Shown one piece after another: positions 35,278 to 47,306 of a DNA stretch of 64,000 bases. The DNA comes from Carallia brachiata (Eukaryota > Streptophyta > Magnoliopsida > Malpighiales > Rhizophoraceae): NCBI GenBank assembly GCA_021464245.1, contig JADCRB010000041.1, forward strand, positions 2,013,656 through 2,077,655. The letters are read 5' to 3'. The notes below the pieces were generated by a model. That model was given only the letters and a program-made list of their open reading frames with translations. It was not told the DNA's origin and did not search any database. Within the stretch, counting starts at the first letter, position 1. Each line of letters begins with the position of its first letter. The translations under genes were made by a program, and so were the position numbers.

Positions 35278-36170
35278 TTTTTTTTTTTCGTTTTCTCCGC
35301 CTTCCCTTTTGCAGTTCGCCGCGAAGTAACGATCGCCGCCCTAGGTCATCGATTTATAATTGCGGGCCCAATGGGCCTCGGGTTCAGGCCCATCAACCTA
35401 GCAACTGAACTGCCCCCGGCACTACTTTTATCGTGATGAATTTTTTTTTTTTTTTCAGTTTTCATTGGGCTTTCTACTTAATAAGCCCAACATCAAAATC
35501 TCAGAGACTAAAAAATTTTTATATTTTTATATTTGCATGGATGTAAAGAAATTCATAAAATTAATAAATGTTTTTTTTTTTTTGGCGGTATTTTTTTTTT
35601 CTCCCGGAAAATTATGGCACTTTGTTAGGAAAGAGGACTCGGCAGTGATTAACAATTTTTTTTTTTCTTTTTCTGAGGAAGAAAAAGAAAAAAAATGTTA
35701 AATAGAGAGGTATTGTACATCTTCTTGAGTCAAAGCATGAAATGGTTTAAACGAAACCGAGAGTTCAGAATCTTACTGTACGTCTTCTTGAAGTGTGGGT
35801 GGCATTTGGCAAACTGGCAGTTGTATAGCTCCCACCGGTCCCCCTCGCGTATGCTTCATGTCTAGAGGGTGTGGTCTCAACTCTCAACTGTACATGTAAC
35901 CTTATCAACTTCGTCCTATCCGAGCAGTCTCTCTGCCAAGCCAATTAAGACACCACGCATCAAAATTATGGCATCAAATTATGATGCATATACATTTGAT
36001 GATTTTGTCATCAGTATCAAACAACCTTCGACCTTTTTTATTTTTTCTTTTTTATTTTTGATAACAATTGAGGAAATAAAGGAAAAGTTATCGGAACTAA
36101 ACAAATTGAATTGATATCAGCTAGCCACCACGAGGGAAAGCACCACCTTCGACTTTTATCTACGTTGGAA
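35278..36170. other. intergenic region, likely promoter of the small minus-strand gene
   Basis: GC-richer sequence immediately upstream of the 81-aa gene (35280-35430) is probably its 5' leader and promoter. Beyond it are T-runs (35440-35455, 35570-35600, 35656-35665) and no recognisable gene. Confidence 0.4.
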
Positions 36171-36186
36171 AACATCAAAACAATGT

Positions 36187-36336
36187 GACAACTCAGTGAT
36201 TAGAGTTCAATAATTCTATTTTAGAGGTTTTGAATTCAAATTCTGATAAGAGTATGATGAGATTTATGGTAGGGGAGAGTTACTCTCTTTATATAATTTA
36301 CGGTCTAATGTCTTTTAATAAACAAAAAAAAAAAAA
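36187..36336 (+). mobile_element. tRNA-derived SINE with target-site duplication
   Basis: The head 'tgacaactcagtgattagag' resembles a tRNA A box (CTCAGTGGTTAGAG), and 'ggttttgaattcaaattctg' resembles a decayed B box. The element ends in an A-run at about 36324-36336. The flanks are near-perfect 16-bp direct repeats, 'aaacatcaaaacaatg' (36171-36186) and 'aaacatccaaacaatg' (36337-36352), one mismatch. These are the hallmarks of a retroposed SINE. Confidence 0.78.
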
Positions 36337-36750
36337 AAACATCCAAACAATGAACAGCCAATTACACGTATATCAACTTGCATTAATTATAGAAGTGGCC
36401 TCACGGTTTTGGCCATATGATGGCTGCCATCTCTACCTTATTCGGGGGAGAGAAATTGGCTCTCGGTTCTCTGTACAAATGCAAAGAACACAAGAAATAA
36501 TGATAAAAGCAAAGGAAGAAAAGAAACAGAACCATGATGAATTGCTTCTTTTTCTGAAACAAAAATTGCGAAGAATACGAAAGGAAAGATGATGAATTGC
36601 TAAATGAGCACATATCTGGAAAGTCGATTTGTTAAATGATAAGCAAAATATGAAGTGTGCGCTATGCTTTTTTACCATTTGTCTCATTATTAACACCCAT
36701 TTACCATTCATGTACCCCCCACCACGGCACATCAAACATAAGAGTAGACA

Positions 36751-36825
36751 TTTTAGACGCACCCAGCGTGGCACTATCAACCCTTTTGTTAGTTTTGATA
36801 GCGCCACGCTAAGCTGCGTCTAAAA
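36751..36825. repeat. 31-bp-stem perfect-looking hairpin
   Basis: The left arm 'ttttagacgcacccagcgtg' plus 'gcactatcaa' pairs with the right arm ('ttgatagcgccacgct', then 'aagctgcgtctaaaa') with a few mismatches around a 14-base loop (36781-36794). It is GC-richer than its surroundings. It may be a minute fold-back element or a transposon end pair; no known miRNA sequence was recognised in it. Confidence 0.65.
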
Positions 36826-37230
36826 CCTTCCTCCTCCTTCCTGCTCATCAAAGCTATTGGCATGACAAATTTGCTCCAAATTAACACTCCCATCAAATAT
36901 ATAGGATCGTGGAGACTGAGGATTGCTCGATTTGATGACATGTTAATGGCTCTATACTAGAAAAATAAAGAGACACGTGTAAAAATAGTAAGAGCACCAT
37001 TATATTGGTACGTTGCATTTATTATAGTTGGTACACACGTATAAAGAGACACCCCTAGTATCTCCATACCAACATAGTTGGTACGCTGAATTGTGACGGG
37101 TGCCAGGAACCACGACAAAAGTTCCGTTCGAACTAGTGAAGTAAATGGAAGTACCTTAAAAAGAAAACAAGTTAGTGAAATAAGTAAATGAAAGGACACT
37201 ATCCAATTTTGAGAGAAAAAATTATTTGAA

Positions 37231-37362
37231 TACAATCAATTAGATTTAATTTATAATTATTTTGATTGTAAATATAATTAAAAAAATTATTATTATTTTT
37301 TTATACATTAAATTTAATTAATTATATATTAAATTTAATTAATTACATTTAAATAATTTTTT
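37231..37362. repeat. dispersed AT-rich repeat, copy 1
   Basis: Shares an extended, colinear pattern with 56976-57102: 'taatttataatt', a poly(T)/poly(A) centre, then 'atacattaaatt' and 'atatattaaatttaattaat'. Probably two copies of the same transposon family. Confidence 0.55.
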
Positions 37363-40271
37363 TTCCGAAGACGTGACTTTTTCCTAAATGAAAAGGCATG
37401 AAACATGGTGATCACGCGCGCGAACACCAGTAGGTGACGAGTGTACACTTTTGCTTGTCCGCTACTGGTGCGATGATTGAACCTATCCCCTCGCTGCGCC
37501 GACGACTTGGTGGGCCGCGGCTTTTGCACCTCCCGTCCCATAATCACTTGGGCATATTGTTTTTTGGTTTCTGTGTTTTTTTTTTGGTTTTTTCTGGTTT
37601 ACTTCGTCAAGGCCCAAGGGACACCTTTTATTTCTTTTGGTGTTTTCTCAGAGCCCACTTATTAGCCTGCCAAGTGGCTGTGTCACGTTTTTGTCCGAAG
37701 ATAACTAAAAGCCTCTTTAGTAGTGGGTTTTACACGCTTTGCTTTTCGTAAATTGTGGAATTCGTTTGCTAGCGACTTGAACTCTCGACCTCGAGATTGT
37801 TAACAATGTGAATGTGACTGAACCTAAAGGCCAAAGGTAGGCAATTTCCACATTGACTCTACAACAAATTGTAGAGGTCGGATTGTAGAGCTAGACATGT
37901 TTTTTTTTTTTGTTTATTAAAAAATTAATTGAGTCGTAAATTATATAATGACAGTATTTTTTTCATTTTTGTAAATACCACATTATTTTTTTAAGATTAA
38001 ATACCAAAACTTTTAAGATAAAATTCTAAATATTTAACTATTGGGTGTCTCGTAAAGGACACTTCTAGTATTTTCTAGTACATAATGGAACGCGTCAGAG
38101 AAATGGGATGGCCCAAATGACCTAGGCTGAGTTGTTATTAATTTGTCATTAAACATAAGTCCTGTGCCAAAAATACATTCACTGGGGACATAGATATATG
38201 GCCGAAATTGGTTTTTCCTGCATATTTCATGGCCAAAAAATAAGTTTATGCTAACGGGTTGGGTCAAAAGCATGCAATATGAATCCAGCCCATTTTAACT
38301 AGTCCACGCCAACCCAAATACCGATTTTTACCGCCATCAACTTCGAACTAGATCTGGCTAAATTACCAATTAACGAAGCTATTTTTTTGGTGGTTTCAAC
38401 TTTCAAACTTGATCAGGACTCAAGTTTCTAAAGCATAAAAAGCTTCTGTTCATTGTTAAGTAAGAGATCTGCGATACATTGTGGAAGTTTCCGTTCATTG
38501 TTAAGTAAAAGATCTATAATATGTTACGAAAATATAATTTCTGTGCGAACTATATGACAACTGTTGGAGTATCTTCTAATGTTGCTTTTCAGATCTAAGA
38601 TACTCTTTCACATGGCATGGCAGATCTTGTTGGTATCGTAGTACCAAGAGGTGGTGGGATCGCATGGTTTAACTGACTTTGCTTTGTAATTATTTTCTTT
38701 TCCATGTTGGCCTTTTGCTTTGTCAAGCTCTTTATTCATTAAAAAAAAAAAAAAATCTACCGTATCAACTGAAGAACCAATCAGTGGTGTGCTGGGTCAG
38801 CTTATTCTCAGTCAAAAATCAAAAAACCAGAAGTTTCAACTTTCAAGCAAATCTAAAACGCAAGAAATCCAACATGAAAAAAATAAACAAAAGGACTAAT
38901 GGAGAGAATAATGTTGTGGGTGGCACATAAGAAGCACGTTTGGTGGTTGTTGGGCGCACCCCGGACGACCCACCCACCAGACACATCTAAGGATCCATCC
39001 TCCCGTCTCCCTTAATTTCAATTTGTGTCCTTTGTCCTCTGTGCTGTGCAGTTCCAATTTTAAGTTTGTAATTATTTTGTAATGGTTTTATGATGTCTTA
39101 ATAAACATATAACTCAAGCCCCATTGTTTAAGATTTAAAACGTGGCTTTCTCCGGATTCTTGCAATGTCTTGCACTGTTCATGTTCTAATTTTAAAAAAC
39201 TAGACTGCCTGCCTGCCTTTACTATAATAGATTCCCTAACACATTATCATTATGATCCCCCGAACAAAAACCTTTCCATTCCTTCCATAGGGGAGAATTT
39301 GTCGGGCCATATGGCAAAAATGCATCCGGTCGAAAATTAAGTGCAACTGCTTTAATTTTTTTTTTAAAAAAAATTTGTTCTTTGAAATTTTTTTTAGCAT
39401 GTATTATATATGATGTATATTCATAACTCATCTCCGTTCTCGACTCTCTTCGTTGTCACACCAACGTTAATCTAATTTTATATTTTGATTTTGTAATTTC
39501 TTGTTTTACATTTTTTCTATATGATTTAGTGAGTTACTGAGTGATTATATTTTTATAATATATCTATATAATTTCTTCAAAAAATTTATTCAGACACCAA
39601 TTGCCCCCTTTGCAATAATCGTTCTTTTTTTTTTCTTTTTTTTTTTTTTTTTGGTTTTGCAAACACACTACATTTAAACAAACTATTATTCTCTTTTCTT
39701 TTGAAACGTTTCCTCTCAACCGCTCGATGACTACGTATCACCAGCAGCCTGTGGTTAGCTCGTCACACTGGAACATAACAGGTAAGTCGTAGTTCGCTAG
39801 TTTGGCTTACAATTTACCAGAATTGAGCAATTATTTGCCTAACTAATAATAATAATAATAATAATGGTCTACTAAACAGGAAAACAGAAATTTGCCCAAA
39901 AAAAAGGAAAAAAAAAGATAAGAAAAGAAAAGAAAAACAACAGAAAGACAGAAAAGCGAGCGGAAGAGGTGGTTCACTTACCTACCTTCATCTGCCAATT
40001 TGCCGATCGGTTCCGCTGCTCCGGCAATCAAATCCTATCCAGCAAGGTGCTCCGAAGTCTCGTCGTCGTCGTCAAGACTTGCTAGCTCCTCACCCTTTTC
40101 ATTTTTTCTCCGTTTTCTCTCTTAATATTTTCAAAGCTGCTAAGTCGAGCTTCAACTATTTTCGTGTTCCATCACAGCTGCCACCTCCTGCTGCTGCTGC
40201 TTTTATTTATTTATTACTTATTTATTTTAATTTTGTGATTTGGTGCAGTGTTTCTCGTAAAATAGGGAAAT
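37363..40271. other. intergenic region upstream of PDHB
   Basis: No gene could be supported. It contains a 45-bp-period duplication near 38443-38520 (shared 'cattgttaagtaa' and 'gatct'), an A-run at 38742-38757, an (AAT)n tract at 39845-39864 and T-runs at 39627-39652. The stretch from about 39950, with CGT/GTC repeats near 40060, is probably the PDHB 5' leader. Confidence 0.4.
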
Positions 40272-43200
40272 ATGCTGGGAATTCTAAGGCAAAAAATGAG
40301 TCCCGGAAGTGGAAGCTTTCCTCTTCTGGTATTATATTTGTTCTTCTTCTTTTTTTTTTTTTTTTTTGGTTTTAAACAATAACAATAAATAGTTTTAATT
40401 TAGATTGGATTGTCATCTGCACTTGTTTGCAATTGCAATCCTCGGTTTCTGCAGGCTTTGGGGCGGTCCCTGCAGAGGATTCGCGGTTTCTCATCTGCGG
40501 CGAAGGAGGCAAGTATTCCTTGTTCACCTTTCCTTTTTTGTTTTTTTAAATTTTTGTGTTTTTGCCCTCTTTTAGACCCTATTAATTAACTCAGTTTTTT
40601 TTTTTTTTGTTTCTTATAATTTGTTTTGAATCATTATTTAATTATAATGATGGAATGAGAATAACTTTGCACAGATGACAGTTAGAGAGGCGTTAAACTC
40701 TGCACTTGATGAAGAAATGTCTGCTGATCCTAAAGTCTTTTTGATGGGTGAAGAGGTGGCTGAGAATATAATTAGGAACATAATTATGTGGTTTGTAATG
40801 TAACTTTGTCTTGAACATTTTCTGTTCTTATGTATTTTTTGTGTGCTTCTATTGAGTGTGCAGGTTGGGGAATATCAGGGTGCATATAAGGTCATAACTC
40901 TTTATCAACCCGCTTTTCGCTTCCACAAAACCTTGTTACTTGACATTTTGCTTAACGTGACTGAATTTTTGTTGTCCTTTGATTTGCTTGTAGATATCCA
41001 AAGGGCTTTTGGAGAAGTATGGTCCCGATAGGGTTCTTGATACTCCAATTACAGAGGTCGGATCTTTTTACATAAGTTTCTCAGTTTTGTTACCTTTTTT
41101 TAAAAAAAAAATATGTTCTAGTGAAAGTTGTTTGTGATCATGTTTTGTAATTGTTGCATGTCAAACAGGCTGGTTTTACTGGTATTGGAGTTGGCGCTGC
41201 TTACTATGGTCTGAAGCCTGTGGTTGAATTTATGACATTTAATTTCTCTATGCAGGTTAGTTTGAAAGCATAAAAAGTTTAGTTTTTGACTATTTCTGTG
41301 AGGGGGCTATATTGTTCAATGAAGACAATTAAATGTTTTTGATACTGAATATCTTGCTTGTGGGTGGAAGTTAACACCCCATATAATAGCACCTCTTGTA
41401 TATGGATTTACAATTTGTGGTGGTCATAATCGTAAAAAGTATATTTTGGAGAGATCTCGTGTTTCTTTATGATAAATATCTGTGTGATGGATCTTCTACT
41501 TGATTATGGTGCAGGCAATAGACCATATCATTAATTCTGCTGCAAAGACATACTACATGTCTGCAGGCCAGATATCTGTTCCTATAGTTTTCAGAGGACC
41601 CAATGGTGCTGCTGCCGGAGTTGGTGCCCAACACTCTCAAGTATGATGCCGTATGTTCTGTTTTAGTTATACACAAATATCCTACTTGCCTTCTGTTTTG
41701 ATAGGACCTATTCATCCCATTCTGAATTATGCATTCTTAGTTTTATCCTGGTATGTGCTGTATGATATAGAACCACTCTCTCTCTCTCTCTGACTTTTTT
41801 TTTAGATTCTGAATTTTCCATGTTCTTGATGGGTTTCTTTCACATAACTCATGCAAAAGGAAAAGGAGGAAGGCTGCATTGAACCCTAAAGTGTTTCTAA
41901 TCCTGCCAGAGTCATAGTTAATTGTTATCTAATCTTGTGGTTGGATTTGTTTGCAGTGTTATGCATCATGGTATGCTTCCTGCCCTGGGTTGAAAGTGCT
42001 GTCCCCTTACTCGTCTGAAGATGCTCGTGGATTGTTAAAAGCTGCTATAAGGGACCCCGATCCTGTTGTTTTCCTTGAAAATGAGTTGTTGTAAGTGGTT
42101 TAGTTAGTGGTGTTTATGATGCATGGTTATACATGTATTCAGGGCATAAATAAGCATGCTTCTACTTCAGATATGGTGAATCATTTCCTGTCTCAGCTGA
42201 AGTACTTGATTCCAGCTTTTCCCTGCCAATTGGAAAAGCCAAGGTATTAAAACTTGTTCTCCTCAGTGTCTCTCTCTCCCCCTTTTTTTTTGGGTTAATT
42301 GGCTCTAACTATAAATCGAACTTGAGACATTCAGCGCTAGAGACAACTCCAGTAGCAATTGAGCTATAGTTCATTGGTGTTCTCATTGGTATCTCACTAT
42401 CTAAGATTTTTAAATTATCTTTATTTCAATGTTGTTGTCCAAACGATTGTATCTGTGACAGATTGAGAGAGAAGGAAAGGACGTGACCATTACAGCCTTT
42501 TCAAAGATGGTGGCCTATGCACTGAAGGTTTGTGTAACTGACATCAAAAGTAAAGCGGTCTCTGACTTGCATCTTGTTTTATGAACAGTTTATGTTTATG
42601 ACATGTAGACAGAGTGACATTTTGAAATCTGTGTCTTTTTTCCAAATGGATCAGGTGCAAATATTAGAACTTATAAGTATTTTATGTGTGATCCCAAATG
42701 ATTTTTTATGAGACTTTCCCTTGCATGACTTATTATTTTCTTTTAGGTTTGGAAATTTGTCGTGCCATTTTTTTTCGTATATTTCTTTCTATCCATTTAG
42801 AAATAGTTGAAATTTTCATTTTACAGGCAGCTGAGATACTTGGAACGGAAGGAATCAGTGCTGAGGTAACATGGTAGTAGAAAGAGTGAAATGCCTTTAA
42901 AAGATTGAAACTTCGGTTATGGGAAAAGGCCTAATACTCTTGTTAATCCAGGTGATAAATTTGCGCTCAATCAGGCCACTTGATAGACCCACAATCAACA
43001 CTTCTGTTAGGAAAACTAGCAGATTGGTGACTGTTGAAGAAGGGTTTCCTCAGCATGGTGTTGGCGCTGAAATATGGTTTATCTTCTTTTTGCTAAGTTT
43101 AAAATGTTTGCTGTTTGGTTATTCTGGCTCCATGAAAGTTAACATATTTCGCTTTGTCTTCAAATAGTGCATCTGTCGTCGAGGAAAGCTTTGAGTATCT

Positions 43201-43642
43201 TGATGCGCCAGTGGAGAGAATCACTGGTGCTGATGTTCCCATGCCTTATGCACCTAATCTCGAAAGAATGGCAGTCCCACAGGTTCAGTTCTTTGTTTTG
43301 ATTCTTCTAGTTTTAGCTGGTTCCTTGGTGTTAAGGCGTCCTTGTATGTCTTTTATTGTCTCTTACAGTATTTAGTCGGGCCCAAAGTGGCAGAAAATGG
43401 ACAGATATTTTGATGATGCAGTTTATGATACATGCGCTTGTTTGTTGACATTTTCCCCTTCTTTTCATTGCTCTCGAGGGCTGATGCTTTAAGTGTCAAG
43501 CTTGTCATACTACATACCATTGGCTACCAAGAAATATTTAGTTATTTAGTTTTTGAGGTCTTGGCTTCTGCAGGTTGAAGATATTGTTCGTGCAGCAAAG
43601 AGAGCTTGCTACAGATCTGTACCAATGGCTGCCACTGCTTAG
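40272..43642 (+). CDS. PDHB: pyruvate dehydrogenase E1 subunit beta, mitochondrial
   Basis: Fourteen exons encode 371 aa: 40272-40328, 40455-40508, 40675-40755, 40864-40890, 40994-41056, 41169-41255, 41515-41640, 41957-42090, 42171-42243, 42462-42527, 42827-42865, 42952-43076, 43168-43282 and 43574-43642. This is the beta subunit of the E1 (thiamine-diphosphate) component that decarboxylates pyruvate to feed acetyl-CoA into the TCA cycle. The start MLGILRQK matches Arabidopsis PDHB, and an Arg/Ser-rich presequence ([15 protein letters not shown]) fits mitochondrial import. The mature part starts [20 protein letters not shown]. Typical motifs follow: [48 protein letters not shown] and [12 protein letters not shown]. 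Intron 2 begins GC, not GT (donor GAG|GCAAGT). Confidence 0.97.
42283..42385 (-). mobile_element. tRNA-derived SINE-like sequence in PDHB intron 9
   Basis: Read on the minus strand, 'tatagctcaattgctactgg' resembles an A box and 'aagttcgatttatag' a B box, and the sequence ends in an A-run (plus-strand T-run 42283-42291). Spacing of the boxes fits a tRNA-derived head. No clear target duplication was found, so the limits are approximate. Confidence 0.5.
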
Positions 43643-45853
43643 TCATTGGGATTCAGTCAAACTAAAAACAGGAGAAACTTTAGAAGTTAGGTTAGTTTGT
43701 TGCTGGCTATGTACATATATCTCATTTTTTGCTATTGGTCACTTTCTTTTTTTTTAATAATATTTGGATAAAAGGCATGTATAATTAGTATATCATTCTT
43801 CTGATACAAAAATGATGTGATCTTTTCAGGAATCGAAGAGTGTAAATTTTCCCCCTTTCTCCTTGTAGCTGGAGAGGAAGATCTTGTTGAATAACACGGA
43901 ACGTGCTTGATGACAGAAATTTTGTGGCTTTCTTTGGTTAGATTTCCCTAAATGGCATGAGCCTTTCTTATTTATATGTAGCACTCTACAATTTGGAAAG
44001 GTCGTCTTCAAATAATATGTGGTTCAATTTATCTCCCATTAACAGCATAATTGATCCACTAACAAATAGTCTGATGCTTTCTTATGTTTTTACAACATTA
44101 CCATGCTAGAAATTGTAGAACACGGAGGTGATTAGTACTTATAGATGTGACATAGAATGCATTGGACAAGCTCGCCGGTTTTCCACTTTCATCTGTGGTG
44201 GGGATTGTGTGTCATTTGAAGGATAGAGCGGCCCTGACCGTTGTTTAAATGTTAGAGAAAACCAATATATAATATCTTCGGGGAATTTATGTCCGTATGT
44301 ATATTTCTCGACTTGGTCTAACTGTCTCTGAGTTACTCGACAAGCTGGCATACTTTCAATTTAGGTATTTCGTGAGAACATGTTGCAGATCTTAGCTCTC
44401 AAAGAAACTCATCCTTTGGTTTGGACCAAATCAGATTTTTATGTTATTGAGTTTGGGGTTCAATCTCTGGAATTGTTGATGATAACCGAATCCTAAAACT
44501 AGTTTCCCAATTTTTCTTGTTTTAGGAATTAGGAGGGTGCAGGGCATCACAGCCGCGTCTAGATCGGGGTGGAGAACCTTTTTGTCTATTTTGGTAAAGT
44601 AGTCATCGTCGTGTGATGTGAGGCTTTGGAATATGAGGAGGGGGTGTTCTTTTTTTGAAAAAGTTTATGTAGGCACACAATTGTAAGTATAAAGTTGACA
44701 TATGAAATATACATTATTGGATCGTAAAAAATGTGTTGAATTTAAAAAAAAAATAGATAAACGGATTAACTGCGTGCCGCATACTACGAGTTTATGTAGT
44801 TGTATTTTTTTTTTTAATGTTCAATGGATTAATTCATCATAATTATTAAATTGCTGGTATTTTCCACTAAATTAAAAAGATTGTCCCTATTTGCTTGCCT
44901 AATCAGAAAACGGGAACCATGTATAACTACTTGTGCAAAAACATGTATAGTAGCAAAACATAATTATTGAATTTAAAGTTTGGCATGATAACAGAGTTCG
45001 CGGCTATGTCAGTTCGCATATTATGTTATAACAGAAAAGTGTGACATTTGGGAGAAATTAAACAATAATTCCGTGTCAGTTCGAATATAATTCAATAGAC
45101 AATATAATTCTGGGTTCAATGGCAATGCCACGGAAATTTAATAATGGTTCTGAAATTCTACGTGCGTCGTCCGACAAAGGAGGATTAGGCCATCACTATT
45201 GAGATGCATCGTGGACTTGGAACTTGTCATGCGTCTTCCTTGTTGAATCTTGGTCGGTTTCCAATTGATGACTTTGGAAAACATTTGATAGCTGTCGTCA
45301 AGCATCCATTGAAATACCATGAACTCAAACTTAATTTCCCTGATGTTTCCAAATTCCCAGTCCAATTTTATTTTATTTTTCACTTCAGTCAACTTTAATC
45401 CTCCCGTTCCCACTTCCTATATAATGAATAGGTAATGCAGGAGACTTTATAAACCAGCTAATATAGACAGTTGGAGCTCGTAGGTTAGCTAGATCCAAGG
45501 TGCAACATTTAGATGATATCATATTCTACATGATATGTGTTAAAAAAATAAATTTTTTTTTTGAAAATTTTTTCTTATAAAAGAATTTTTATACAAAATA
45601 TAGACGTAGTTGTATTTTATTAAATATTATTACATTTTCCCCTTCGTGTCACAGTGCGGCCAGAAACTTTTCCCTAATTACATTGATATACCGAGTTGCG
45701 CCTATAGTTTATTAAGCCTACTCTGTCGTCCTATCAAACATGTACACCTACACTGCAATTGGTAACACTTCAGAATGAATTGCTGCTTAATTTATTTTAA
45801 GTATCAAATTCAAATCTTAATTTGGTCAAATTAGGAGGACCACACCCTTGCTC

Positions 45854-45890
<37 letters not shown>

Positions 45891-46234
45891 ATACCTGCTA
45901 GCTTTTTTGGGAGCCTATAGAATATTGATATTTACAGGTTTAGAATTCTACCCTTAGGGAGAAGTCAGAGTCCTGGTGTTAAAGACTAAAACTTGAAGAG
46001 GGCATTTATCATATAAGAAATGATATATAGCATCAAGTCTGGATCATGGAATACATAATAAAAAATATTATTTCTATTTTCATACATTAAGCTTATATCC
46101 TTTTTCAGCATTTATTGGCTTGTTCTCTTAAAGACATAATAATGTTAGAATTCTTCTTTTTTTTTATTGAGAAATAGAATTCTTTAATTAGGAGAGGCCA
46201 TGTTGTGGTTCATGAGGATTTAAAAAAAAAAAAA
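43643..46234. other. PDHB 3' UTR and intergenic region
   Basis: Non-coding sequence after PDHB. It holds a (GA)n tract at 45858-45889 and no gene that I recognise. An ATG-started 64-codon frame at 45204-45398 shows no family resemblance. Confidence 0.4.
45858..45889. repeat. (AG)n microsatellite
   Basis: About 16 uninterrupted AG units. Confidence 0.9.
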
Positions 46235-46448
46235 GCATCTCACAACCTTCCTGAAGACAAAATCAACAACAAGATTCCTAGAATTAAAAGGCCAATCGGA
46301 GGATTAGAGCCCAACCAAAAACAGATGGGCATCGTATGTAATGGTAAAAAGCATCTCACAACCTTCCTAAAGATAAAATCAACAATAAGATTCCTAGAAT
46401 TAAAAGGCCAATCGGAGGATTAGAGCCCAACGAAAAAGAGATGAGCAT
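46235..46448. repeat. 116-bp tandem duplication
   Basis: Two adjacent copies begin 'gcatctcacaaccttcct' at 46235 and 46351 and continue through 'gattcctagaattaaaag' and 'gccaatcggaggattagagc'. They differ at only a few positions, so the duplication is recent. No function is apparent. Confidence 0.85.
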
Positions 46449-47306
46449 CTGAGTAGTACATGTCTGGTAGAGATTATATTCTATTATTGTACAAATTACA
46501 TTCTAATTATTACTGTTCTTATTTTGTAATTTATTTACCAATTGTAGAATATTCTAGCTTAATTAAAAGTATTAGTAGAGTAAACTTTAGGGTTAAATTT
46601 AGGGATTCCAATTTTTAATGTTTGTTTCTTTATTTATTAATTGTATTTTATAGGGTTAAAAATTATTACAAATAATTATGTGTGCCTTTAACATTTCAGA
46701 ATATTATTTCATTCTAAAAAATTCTTTTTCTTAAATTATTATCTTCTCTGATAGATTGTATAAATCCTTTAAAAATTCAATCCAATGTGCTTCAGTCTTG
46801 CATCATCAGTATTTGAACAAGATTGGCATGATCATGCCAACATAGGGAGTTTGAAGTAATCCTCTAAGTTTATCTGAACATCATCTAATATTTAAACTAT
46901 ACAAAATTTAAAATGATTAATAATTTAGTGTCTCTAAATTTATTTAAAATTATCTAATATTTAAACTAAATAAAATTTAAAATAATTAATAATATAATGT
47001 CTTAAGATTTTTAAAATAAAAGTATATGATATAACGAAAAAAACAAGCATAATGAAATTATGATAATGATAATAAAACCATAGGGCCAAAATTGTCGTAC
47101 ATAGAGCTCTAGACGAAAAAAATGTGTTGTGTTTATGTGCGCAGAGTCAGCGTTGAAGTAAGGAAGAAAGCTCCATACATACATTTTCAGCTCCTCCAAG
47201 ATAACAAGAAAGATTAAAATTTGATAATTATTTATATTTTGATTTCCCCATCTGATTCTGAAAAAAGATTGGAAAAATTACAGAGAGAATTTAATAAAAA
47301 AAAAAA
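46449..47306. other. intergenic region, presumed promoter of the next gene
   Basis: AT-rich. A direct repeat of 'tctaatatttaaacta' occurs near 46883-46965. The sequence just before 47307 is A-rich. Confidence 0.4.

Noticed and set aside
38580..38757. T-rich sequence ending in an A-run as a retroposed transcript or LINE end
   Set aside because: No coding remnant and no target duplication could be identified.
39620..39740. Possible second copy of the short SINE next to a long T-run
   Set aside because: Only the head resembles the element at 63290-63420; the body differs and no target duplication was found, so I did not list it as a feature.
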